A DNA stretch of 64,000 nucleotides from an uncultured Bacteroidales bacterium (GTDB lineage: Bacteria; Bacteroidota; Bacteroidia; Bacteroidales; F082). The number at the start of each line of letters is the position of its first letter. The first letter of the stretch is position 1. Made by a program: the position numbers and the translations under genes. The notes under the pieces were generated by a model. It was not told the origin of the DNA. It saw only the letters and a list, made by a program, of their open reading frames with translations, and did no database searches. Positions 7,848 to 14,427 of this stretch are shown piece after piece. The stretch lies in the NCBI GenBank assembly GCA_900318085.1, contig ONJF01000005.1, positions 20,730 through 84,729 of the forward strand, given 5' to 3'.

Positions 7848-8620
7848 GGCTGCACCTCCTTTTCCAAGCTGATCAGCCAAGGCTCCGTAGCCGATGGTCT
7901 GTATAGTTCATCCCACGACTGGTAACCTTCTTTGGCAACCAGCACGCGTTGGGTGACGTCTTGTTTGTCAAAAGGAATCTCGATTCTGAATTGTCCCATG
8001 GCATCAGTGACAGCCTGATACTCGAGCAAGCGCACCATGGCGCCTTCGACAGGTTGACCATTCTCGAAGTCGCACACCCGGCCAAACACCACACCAAGGT
8101 CGTTGTTGCGTCTGACGCAAAGCTCAACGCTCCGTTGAGCCTTCACCACCGTGTCGATGGTTTGATAGCCTTCTGCTTCGAACACGAGATGCACCGGGCT
8201 GCCTTTCAAATGATAAGGGATGTCATTAAGAAACACCGTGGCGTTGTCGGGACTCACCGTGATACGTTGCAAGGCGTTGCCAGCATATTCGCATTCGAGG
8301 ATGCCACCTTCAAAAGGAAGGGCAGGTATGGCAAAAGCTTTATCCTCGGTGATGTTGACTTTCATCTGTAAAGGAGTCAACAAACGCCAAATCAGTAGTG
8401 CCAGAAAGCCCACTAGCAACAATGCCAACACACCATAGACAAGGAAACGCCGTTTGGAGCGCTTGTAGCTCAATTCATAACGTGCCAACATGACAGCATC
8501 CAAAGCCTCGTCATGTTCAGACAGATACTGTTCCACGGCAGCTTTCTCGTTTGCTGTCAGTTTTCCTTCCAGATAACAGGCCAACAGCTCGTCCGTTATT
8601 TCCATCTTATCGTTTCTCAT
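7844..8620 (-). CDS. One-pass membrane anti-sigma-like protein with periplasmic beta domains
   Basis: The 258-residue product is taken from the ATG that overlaps the sigma-factor stop (ATGA); a longer reading would add 26 residues inside the sigma gene. Residues 1-55 are a cytoplasmic helical segment with ELLACYLEGKLTANEKAAVE, the pattern of Bacteroidota anti-sigma N-termini. Residues about 59-80 are a single transmembrane helix. The periplasmic part holds a PEGA-like stretch (LVFEAEGYQTI) and a carboxypeptidase-regulatory-like domain (GRVCDFENGQPVEGAMVRLL, AKEGYQSW). Its stop overlaps the caspase start by 4 bp. The expected role is to hold the sigma factor at the membrane until an envelope signal arrives. 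Confidence 0.75.
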   Translation of the reverse strand: MRNDKMEITDELLACYLEGKLTANEKAAVEQYLSEHDEALDAVMLARYELSYKRSKRRFLVYGVLALLLVGFLALLIWRLLTPLQMKVNITEDKAFAIPALPFEGGILECEYAGNALQRITVSPDNATVFLNDIPYHLKGSPVHLVFEAEGYQTIDTVVKAQRSVELCVRRNNDLGVVFGRVCDFENGQPVEGAMVRLLEYQAVTDAMGQFRIEIPFDKQDVTQRVLVAKEGYQSWDELYRPSATEPWLISLEKEVQP

Positions 8621-9201
8621 TGGTCTTTCCCTTTCATCATCTTTTTCAAAGCCTTTCTGGCTTTTTTGGTCAGGTTGTAGACCGCCGTGACCGTGCAACC
8701 CATTTCCACAGCTATGGTCTCGGCACTCTTCCCCGTGAGTTCACCGAGCAGAGCAAGACGTTCCCTAGGCTTGCCCAGTCGGTCGATGGCTTCATATAGC
8801 TCAATCCTTGACATTTCATGAAAGATGTCATAGTCATCAATCTCATTGTCAACTTTGTTAATTATTAGAGGGTCAAGAGCTACGGTTTGGTCTTTCATGC
8901 ATGTCTTTTTCTCCTTGAAAAACCGAATAGCGACAATGGTTAGCCAAGTGTTTAGACTCGAACGGAACTCAAACTGGCGTAGCCTTTTCCAATCGTCTTT
9001 TCTAAGATGCAGGTAAAACTCATTAATCAGCTCATCTTTTCCACCTTGTGGCGGATAGACACTGTTGACGATATGTTCAAACATACCGTCACAGCGGTGG
9101 AAGAATAAATACTCCACAGCTTCTTCATCGTTGGCGAGCAGCATGTCCACCAACTGTTGGTCCGACATACTATCGAATTTATGCCACCGCTTTTTCGTCA
9201 T
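8617..9201 (-). CDS. ECF-type RNA polymerase sigma factor
   Basis: A 194-residue protein with sigma region 2 at about 15-100 (LINEFYLHLRKDDWKRLRQF, then FRSSLNTWLTIVAIRFF) and region 4 helix-turn-helix at about 140-190 (LGELTGKSAETIAVEMGC, then VYNLTKKARKALKKM). Regions 1 and 3 are absent, as in ECF sigma factors. It is the first gene of a coupled operon with an anti-sigma protein, a caspase-like protease, a barrel protein and a lipoprotein. A TAATTTTG -7 box lies just upstream. By family habit it probably transcribes its own operon, but I cannot show an autoregulatory promoter. Confidence 0.88.
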   Translation of the reverse strand: MTKKRWHKFDSMSDQQLVDMLLANDEEAVEYLFFHRCDGMFEHIVNSVYPPQGGKDELINEFYLHLRKDDWKRLRQFEFRSSLNTWLTIVAIRFFKEKKTCMKDQTVALDPLIINKVDNEIDDYDIFHEMSRIELYEAIDRLGKPRERLALLGELTGKSAETIAVEMGCTVTAVYNLTKKARKALKKMMKGKDQ

Positions 9202-9223
9202 CCAAGAAACGTATTTCAGGGCG

Positions 9224-9231
9224 CAAAATTA
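9224..9231 (-). promoter_or_regulatory. -7 box of the sigma/caspase operon
   Basis: Minus-strand TAATTTTGC matches the Bacteroidota housekeeping -7 box TAnnTTTG and lies 22 bp ahead of the sigma-factor start, giving a leader of about 15 nt. It suggests basal transcription by the primary sigma factor. Confidence 0.55.
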
Positions 9232-9305
9232 AAAAAAACGATTGATTTAAAAAAATATTAATCTCTTGACACAAAAAGTATAGTCACACCCACCATTATC
9301 AAAAC

Positions 9306-9902
9306 CTATCCTCTCATCACCTCCAACACCGCCTTCACCCGCGCCAGACACTCGCGCAAAGCCATGATGACCTTCCAACGGCGGCTTGATGTGTTGGCGG
9401 CGTTGTAGGCGATGGCATCTATCCCATTGTGTTGGGCCATGAAAAGCGCTCGCTCATTGTGGAACTGTTGCGAGATGATAGTCAACGAATCTGCGCCAAA
9501 CACTTCTTTCGCCCTCTTGATGGAGGCTATCGTGCGGAAACCCTCACCGTCGAGGACGAGGATGCTGTCGGGCACGCCTCTGTTGACCAGCGCTTCTCGC
9601 ATGGCTGCAGTCTCATCATACGCATCGCCACGCCGCGCGCCGCTGATGATAATGCGGTCCACCTTGCCGGCTTCGTACACGGCCACGGCCGCGTCGATGC
9701 GACGGAGATAGAACTGGTTGGGTCGACCGGAACGTCCCAATGGGTTGGTACCCAGCAATAGTCCTACCTCCCGGTGAGGAATCTCCTTTAGATCGTCATA
9801 CATGCGCCCTTTGGCAGCATGCTTCACTACGATTTGGCAAGCGATGACGACAAACAAGCCGATCGCTATCATGATCATGACAAATATCAATAACTTCTTC
9901 AT
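9306..9902 (-). CDS. SanA/ElyC/YdcF family (DUF218) membrane-anchored protein
   Basis: A 198-residue protein with one N-terminal transmembrane anchor (residues 4-24), followed by the DUF218 core: LLLGTNP, FYLRRIDAAVAVYEAGKV, IIISGARRG, DETAAMREAL, a TIASIKRA helix, IISQQFHNERALF, and the closing GIDAIAYNA. This is close to E. coli SanA, tied to envelope barrier function at high temperature and vancomycin exclusion; the biochemical activity of the family is not firmly known. It is a single gene, with 104 bp separating it from the sigma operon on the same strand. Confidence 0.82.
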   Translation of the reverse strand: MKKLLIFVMIMIAIGLFVVIACQIVVKHAAKGRMYDDLKEIPHREVGLLLGTNPLGRSGRPNQFYLRRIDAAVAVYEAGKVDRIIISGARRGDAYDETAAMREALVNRGVPDSILVLDGEGFRTIASIKRAKEVFGADSLTIISQQFHNERALFMAQHNGIDAIAYNAANTSSRRWKVIMALRECLARVKAVLEVMRG

Positions 9903-9941
9903 AATCTTTGTCTTATTTAGTTAACAATTGATTCTAGTTTA

Positions 9942-10004
9942 ACTACAGATTACACGGATTTTACAGATTACAATTATAACTACGAATGTCACGAATGAAA
10001 CGAG
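9942..10004. repeat. Short intergenic repeat-like segment
   Basis: Contains ACAGATTACACGGATT followed by TTACAGATTAC, and then ACGAATGTCACGAATGA, two short imperfect direct repeats. It resembles small dispersed elements common between genes in this phylum. No coding potential is seen in 9903-10058. Confidence 0.3.
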
Positions 10005-10058
10005 GAGAACCCTATTTACGATAGATTTGTGTTAGATTTGCTTCTAAAAAACATCTCT

Positions 10059-10232
10059 TTATTTCTTTTTTCGTCCCGACTTCTTCAATGCCTCCGCGAT
10101 AATCCATTGCAACTGCCCGTTGACAGAACGAAACTCGTCGGCAGCCCATTTTTCCACCGCCTCCATCGTCTCGGCATCGACGCGGAGTAGAAAGGTCTTG
10201 GTGTTCGCGCTATTTTCTTTCTCCTTTGCCAT
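10059..10232 (-). CDS. 57-residue Arc-like ribbon-helix-helix DNA-binding protein
   Basis: A small gene: ATG at 10232 and TAA at 10059, 2 bp after the stop of the CPBP protease gene. The product has the ribbon-helix-helix layout: strand KTFLLRVDAETMEAVEKWA, then helix DEFRSVNGQLQWIIAEALKK, and a basic tail SGRKKK. The NGQLQWII stretch matches the Arc-type dimer (SVNGQIEWLI-like) in small Bacteroidota proteins. It is probably a DNA-binding regulator or architectural protein and is co-transcribed with the SPFH/DUF3784/CPBP genes. Confidence 0.75.
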   Translation of the reverse strand: MAKEKENSANTKTFLLRVDAETMEAVEKWAADEFRSVNGQLQWIIAEALKKSGRKKK

Positions 10233-10234
10233 CG

Positions 10235-11275
10235 TCAATCCCTTTCTTTTTTATATGCAGGATCCAGGGAATCGATTGGCGACCCTGACCCTGACCGCAG
10301 ACCCTGACCACCCAGCTCTACACAAAGATGGTCATGGTCAGTGGTCATGGTCACATTGTCATGTATCCCACGTCCAAGAGAATCACCCAAGGTCATCGAG
10401 AGGATGTTGTCCTTCGCGATGTACTTGTCATAAATCCAGATGAAGAAGATGGTCACCGCCATGACGATGAAGCCCGACAGGCCTGTCATACCGTTTAGGA
10501 AGTCGTTGCCGCCCAAGGTGAAATAAATGGTCATACCCGAAACGGCGTTAATGGTGCCATGCATGATGGCCGCGACAATCATCGACTTGGACTTCAGCAC
10601 GAAATACAGCTCGATGACGCCTGCAAGCACACAAAACACCACCATGAGCAAGACACCCCATTGCGGTTCGTTCGGGTAGTTGTGGCCCATCAGGATGAGC
10701 GGAAAATGCCAGATGCCCCACACGATGCCGATGAACAAGGCGGCCTTCCAGAACTTCACCTCACGCATGGCGCCAACAAGGTAATTGCGCCAGCCATATT
10801 CCTCACCAAAGGCAGCGATGGCGTTGACAGTAATGCCTGCCAGCAACCCGCTGAAAATAGTGGAAAGGGCCATAAGCCATGCAGGAAGCGATGACATCTG
10901 CTCGCGCACCATCTCTTGTTGGTCTTCGGGCACATGATATTGGTTGATCAGCTGCTCGGAGTTGTATTCCAACGACACACCGGGCATCATGCCGTTGATG
11001 AGGATACAAAGGAAAACCATCACCACCGGCAACAGCCAAGCCACCACCCACGACCATCTCACCTTGAAGTTGACCAAGCCCGTGTGGTTGAACTTCTCCT
11101 TGTCGATGGCTTGCAGCACCAAGGCCGTGATGAGCGGGAAAAACATGTACACCGTGGAGAAGACCATAAATCCCGTAGGGGTGTCCGCTCCAATGCCGAA
11201 GCCCCAGTGGACCACAGCAAACATGGCCCAGCTGAAGAGGCAGACGATGATTGAGTATCTGATTGCTTTTTTCAT
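10235..11275 (-). CDS. CPBP-family intramembrane metalloprotease
   Basis: A 346-residue polytopic membrane protein with the CPBP (CAAX protease and bacteriocin-processing) motifs: EEYGWR (Glu158, Glu159, Arg163), GIWHFPL with His190, and a later MHGTINA. These supply the acidic and histidine residues of the intramembrane glutamate protease site. About eight transmembrane segments are visible. The last ~40 residues are encoded by hexamer-rich repeats (GGTCAG/GGTCAT) and look like a late addition (TMTTDHDH, GQGLRSGSGS). Substrates are unknown. It follows the DUF3784-like gene by 4 bp. Confidence 0.85.
   Translation of the reverse strand: MKKAIRYSIIVCLFSWAMFAVVHWGFGIGADTPTGFMVFSTVYMFFPLITALVLQAIDKEKFNHTGLVNFKVRWSWVVAWLLPVVMVFLCILINGMMPGVSLEYNSEQLINQYHVPEDQQEMVREQMSSLPAWLMALSTIFSGLLAGITVNAIAAFGEEYGWRNYLVGAMREVKFWKAALFIGIVWGIWHFPLILMGHNYPNEPQWGVLLMVVFCVLAGVIELYFVLKSKSMIVAAIMHGTINAVSGMTIYFTLGGNDFLNGMTGLSGFIVMAVTIFFIWIYDKYIAKDNILSMTLGDSLGRGIHDNVTMTTDHDHLCVELGGQGLRSGSGSPIDSLDPAYKKERD
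10281..10364. repeat. GACCCT/GGTCAT hexamer-rich segment within CPBP gene 3' end
   Basis: Plus strand shows gaccctgaccctgacc, accctgacca, then ggtcatggtca and ggtcatggtcac. The two blocks are partly complementary (GGTCA/TGACC), so they can fold back. It encodes the odd C-terminal tail of the protease. Confidence 0.55.
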
Positions 11276-11279
11276 AGGT

Positions 11280-12218
11280 TTAACTGTTTAATGTAAACAC
11301 CCCATAGCCCTCATTGCGGGCTTGACCCGCAATCTCCCAAGCATGAGGGATTAGTCTCCGCGCTTGGGAGATGGCGGATGTTCCTCCGCCATGAGGGCAA
11401 AGGGTATGAGTGTCGTTGTATCCAGTGGTTTGTCTCGAACGGATTACTTCTTTTACTTTTTCAATCATCTCCAAGGTCTCCTCCTTCGTAGCGCAGTTGA
11501 GGTAATACAATCCACCGTCAGCCGTGCGCAGTTCGAGCACAGGACCGCCGTCTTTATGGATGAACAACATGCAATTCTCGCCATTCTTCAAACGGAAATG
11601 GCCCAAGTTCGCTTTATTGGTCGACATGCCATTGGTGCGCACGGCAATACCGGGCCAATGTTCCCAAACGCTGTCAGAGGTGATGTCGGCAACAGGAATC
11701 GTCGCGTGGTATCCCCCACCCTTCACCTTGATGCATTCGCTTGAGATGTCATACTTGGGCCCTTTGTTGCCCCAAAGGAAGAGAATCGGTATCAAAGCCA
11801 AAGATAACAAGGTAAGGATAACCACCGACCAGATGGTAATCTTGTTTTTCTTTTTCTCTCTCTGTTTGACATCATAGGAAAGGCGATTTTCTTTATCACG
11901 ACCAAAGCCGTTGTATCTCCCCATGGCGATAAACAGGGGCACCATCATGGCCACCACCAGAGCAATCATCACATACACACTCGTCATCTCACCAATGACT
12001 TTGGTCATGGAGAGTGTGGCTGTGACGATCAACAGGAGACCCGTTATGCCAAAGGTAATGGCCACTGCTTTTTTCAGGCTTTCGATGTCAACCAAGGCTT
12101 TCCGTTCAGGCGACATGCCTCCGTAAGGATTAATCAGATTCGGATTACGGTAGCACAACAAGCCTGACACAATAAGGAGCAAGCCTAATCCTACATTAGT
12201 ATAATCGATGGCATTCAT
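11280..12218 (-). CDS. DUF3784-like membrane protein with PH-like domain; C-terminus encoded by an interspersed repeat
   Basis: A 312-residue protein. Residues 1-105 hold three transmembrane segments with the N-terminal NPYGGMSPERKALVDIESLK pattern of DUF3784-like proteins. Another transmembrane helix spans about 128-148, followed by a soluble beta-rich domain of about 110 residues resembling a bacterial PH fold (YDISSECIKVKGGGYHATIP, GHFRLKNGENCMLFI, YYLNCATKEETLEMI). The last ~35 residues (from HTLCPHGG on) come from a dispersed dumbbell repeat at 11308-11397, so the original stop was probably lost or moved. It is the second gene of the SPFH operon. Function unknown. Confidence 0.65.
   Translation of the reverse strand: MNAIDYTNVGLGLLLIVSGLLCYRNPNLINPYGGMSPERKALVDIESLKKAVAITFGITGLLLIVTATLSMTKVIGEMTSVYVMIALVVAMMVPLFIAMGRYNGFGRDKENRLSYDVKQREKKKNKITIWSVVILTLLSLALIPILFLWGNKGPKYDISSECIKVKGGGYHATIPVADITSDSVWEHWPGIAVRTNGMSTNKANLGHFRLKNGENCMLFIHKDGGPVLELRTADGGLYYLNCATKEETLEMIEKVKEVIRSRQTTGYNDTHTLCPHGGGTSAISQARRLIPHAWEIAGQARNEGYGVFTLNS
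11308..11397. repeat. Dispersed dumbbell repeat, copy 1
   Basis: The pattern is TCATTGCGGGCTTGACCCGC, AATCTCC, a variable stem, GGAGAT, GGCGGATnnTnnTCCGCC, ATGA. It has two small hairpins (GCGGG/CCCGC and GGCGGA/TCCGCC) flanking a longer stem (TCTCCCAAGC with GCTTGGGAGA). It lies inside the coding end of the DUF3784-like gene. Confidence 0.8.
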
Positions 12219-12245
12219 AGTGTTTTATTGCTTCTTTACCCTTAC

Positions 12246-12332
12246 CCTCATTGCGGGCTTGACCCGCAATCTCCTAAGCACTGTGACAACCCTCTGCTTA
12301 GGAGATGGCGGATCCTTGTCCGCCATGACGGT
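12246..12332. repeat. Dispersed dumbbell repeat, copy 2
   Basis: Same family as 11308-11397: cattgcgggcttgacccgc, an AATCTCCTAAGC stem pairing with GCTTAGGAGAT, then the ggcggat/tccgcc hairpin. It fills most of the 130-bp gap between the SPFH and DUF3784-like genes. The variable stem differs but remains complementary, which shows compensatory change. Confidence 0.8.
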
Positions 12333-12348
12333 TTAGGGCGGGTTCATT

Positions 12349-13293
12349 CTAGTATAGACTTCCCGTATTCACCACCGGCTGTGCCGACTCGTCGGCGCAG
12401 AGCACCACCATGAGGTTACTCACCATGGCAGCCTTGCGTTCCTCGTCGAGCTCGACGACACCTTCGTCTTTCAGCTTGTCCAAGGCCATCTTGACCATCG
12501 AGACCGCGCCTTCCACGATCTTCTCACGGGCCGAGATGATGGCGGCAGCCTGCTGACGGCGCAGCATCACAGCGGCAATCTCGGGCGAATAAGCCAAGTA
12601 GTTGATACGAGCCTCGAGCACTTCCAGACCCGACATGGCCAAGCGCTCGTTCAGCTTGCTCAACAGCACCTCGTTAATCTCGGTACCGCCGGCACGAAGG
12701 GTCAGCTCATTGGCCTCCGCCTCATTCTCATCGTAGGCATACATGCCTGCCACCTCACGCAAGGCCGCGTCGCTCTGCACCTTGATGAAGCTCTCGAAAG
12801 CCTTCATGCGGTTAGAGACAGAAACAGTTGCAGCATTGCCTGCCGAGCCTCCCGCCATGGTCTGCGAGTCGATCTCGAACATGGCCTTGTAGGTGTCCTT
12901 CAGACGCCACACCAGGATCTGTCCAATCATGATGGGGTTACCCGTCTTGTCGTTCACCTTGATGTTGTCCGGATTGAGGTTACGGGCACGCATCGAGACC
13001 TTCTTGGAGGTCATGAAAGGATTGACCCAGTGGAAACCCGTCTTGGTGAAGGTGCCTCTGTATTTGCCAAAGAACAGCATCACCATGGCCTCGTTGGGCT
13101 CCAACTTACGGAAGCCGATGGGCCAGATACAAGCCACCAAGAGGCCGATGACAAACAACAATGGCGTAGGGAACTTACCCATTGCAAATTCAATCATGCT
13201 CCAAACGCTTAAGCCAATGATGGCAAATTCGATAAACAATGCGACGAAACCATTCATCGCAAAACCCTTAAATTCAAATTCTTTCTTTTCCAT
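12349..13293 (-). CDS. SPFH/band 7 domain membrane protein
   Basis: The 314-residue product is taken from the internal ATG at 13293 (EKKEFEFKGFAMNG); an earlier start would precede the promoter. Two hydrophobic segments at about 13-55 are followed by the SPFH domain: LEPNEAMVMLFFGKYRGT, FHWVNPF, LVWRLKDTYKAMFEI, and the helical EANELTLRAGGTEINEVLLS part with RRQQAAAIISAREKIVEGAV. SPFH proteins assemble large membrane-associated cages that organise lipid domains or proteases. Here it leads an operon with an intramembrane protease and a ribbon-helix-helix protein. Confidence 0.85.
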   Translation of the reverse strand: MEKKEFEFKGFAMNGFVALFIEFAIIGLSVWSMIEFAMGKFPTPLLFVIGLLVACIWPIGFRKLEPNEAMVMLFFGKYRGTFTKTGFHWVNPFMTSKKVSMRARNLNPDNIKVNDKTGNPIMIGQILVWRLKDTYKAMFEIDSQTMAGGSAGNAATVSVSNRMKAFESFIKVQSDAALREVAGMYAYDENEAEANELTLRAGGTEINEVLLSKLNERLAMSGLEVLEARINYLAYSPEIAAVMLRRQQAAAIISAREKIVEGAVSMVKMALDKLKDEGVVELDEERKAAMVSNLMVVLCADESAQPVVNTGSLY

Positions 13294-13326
13294 AGGTGAT
13301 ATTATTTTGATATTATTTTGATGTGG

Positions 13327-13334
13327 CAAAAATA
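13327..13334 (-). promoter_or_regulatory. -7 box of SPFH operon
   Basis: Minus-strand TATTTTTGCC, about 34 bp ahead of the SPFH start. It forms a divergent pair with the box at 13400-13407. Confidence 0.55.
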
Positions 13335-13399
13335 CATTAATTTTGGAATATGCAAGAAAAAAAAACGCATTTTTTGAAAATTTTTTCGGCATTATGCAC

Positions 13400-13407
13400 T
13401 ATTTTTG
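13400..13407 (+). promoter_or_regulatory. -7 box of M48 protease gene
   Basis: TATTTTTGC lies 40 bp ahead of the M48 start, with TTTG at 13373-13376 as a possible -33 element (spacer 23 bp, a little long). Confidence 0.5.
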
Positions 13408-13446
13408 CAGGGTTGATTTCGAAATCAATCATAAAACTTATTCAAT

Positions 13447-14379
13447 ATGAAGAAATTAGCATTAATCGGAGCAATGGTTTTGATGATGGCCAGTTGCTCA
13501 TCATTGAAAGTAGTGGATTCCAATTCCGCCATCAACGCAGGTGCTGCCGCCGTCCAGGCCTTGACCATCAGCGATGCACAAGTCAAGCAACTATGCAGCC
13601 AGTATATGGTTGAATCCGACGGACAAAACACCATCTTGCCGGCCGACAACAGCTACACCCAGCGTTTGGACCGCATCATGGCCAGGTTCCACAACATTTC
13701 AAACTTGGACCTCAACTACAAGGTCTATCAATCCAGCACCGTCAACGCCTTTGCCAGTGGCGACGGTAGCGTGCGCGTCTACACAGGCCTTATGGACGCC
13801 ATGAACGACGATGAGGTGTTTGCCGTCATCGGACACGAGTTGGGTCACCTTATTAATAAGGATGTTCGCGATGCCTACCGTGCAGCCTATCTCGTGGTAG
13901 CCGCCCGTTACGGTATCGCTGCCGTCAACACCACGGCTGGTGCCCTCTCGACGGGTTTCCTCGGTGACATCGGTCAGCAACTCGCACAGAATGCTTATTC
14001 GCGCCGTCAGGAGACCCAAGCTGACGAGACCGCCTTCCAGTTCTGCATCCAGAATGGCGTGGATCCCTACGCCATGTACCATGCCTTGAACGTACTCATC
14101 AGCCTTAGCGGTCAAAGTGGACAGCAAGGCAAACTTGCCGAGCTGCTCTCCACCCACCCCGACACGCAGAAGCGTGCCAACCACATCAAGGATATGTGTG
14201 AGGCTGCTGGATACAAGATGACCACACCTGGTGGCAACAGCGGTGGCGGCAGCAATGGTGTCAAGCCTAACGGTACCTCCACAAAACCCACCAACATCAA
14301 GCCTAATGGCAATACTAACGGCGGCAACAATTCCGGCAATTCCGGAACCAGCCCCAAGAAGAAACTTAAGGTGGGTTAA
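13447..14379 (+). CDS. M48-family zinc metallopeptidase lipoprotein
   Basis: A 310-residue lipoprotein (lipobox MASC, Cys17) with the M48 catalytic signature HELGH (His130, Glu131, His134) and the third zinc ligand in the downstream QETQADETA helix. NAFASGDGSVRVYTGLMD is the typical strand before the active site. The protease domain covers about 60-260. The C-terminal ~50 residues are a low-complexity Gly/Asn/Thr/Lys tail (GGNSGGGSNG, NGNTNGGNNSG) without known function. M48 lipoproteins such as BepA/LoiP take part in outer-membrane quality control. It has its own promoter and ends at a strong terminator. Confidence 0.88.
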   Translation: MKKLALIGAMVLMMASCSSLKVVDSNSAINAGAAAVQALTISDAQVKQLCSQYMVESDGQNTILPADNSYTQRLDRIMARFHNISNLDLNYKVYQSSTVNAFASGDGSVRVYTGLMDAMNDDEVFAVIGHELGHLINKDVRDAYRAAYLVVAARYGIAAVNTTAGALSTGFLGDIGQQLAQNAYSRRQETQADETAFQFCIQNGVDPYAMYHALNVLISLSGQSGQQGKLAELLSTHPDTQKRANHIKDMCEAAGYKMTTPGGNSGGGSNGVKPNGTSTKPTNIKPNGNTNGGNNSGNSGTSPKKKLKVG

Positions 14380-14397
14380 CCCTCGTTTGTTGAACAC

Positions 14398-14427
14398 AAA
14401 AGCCGAGTCAAACTCGGCTTTTTTTAT
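14398..14427. terminator. Bidirectional terminator between M48 gene and murD
   Basis: aagccgagt-caa-actcggctt, a 9-bp perfect stem, followed by a T run on the plus strand and preceded by A residues for the minus strand. It serves the convergent genes. Confidence 0.85.
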
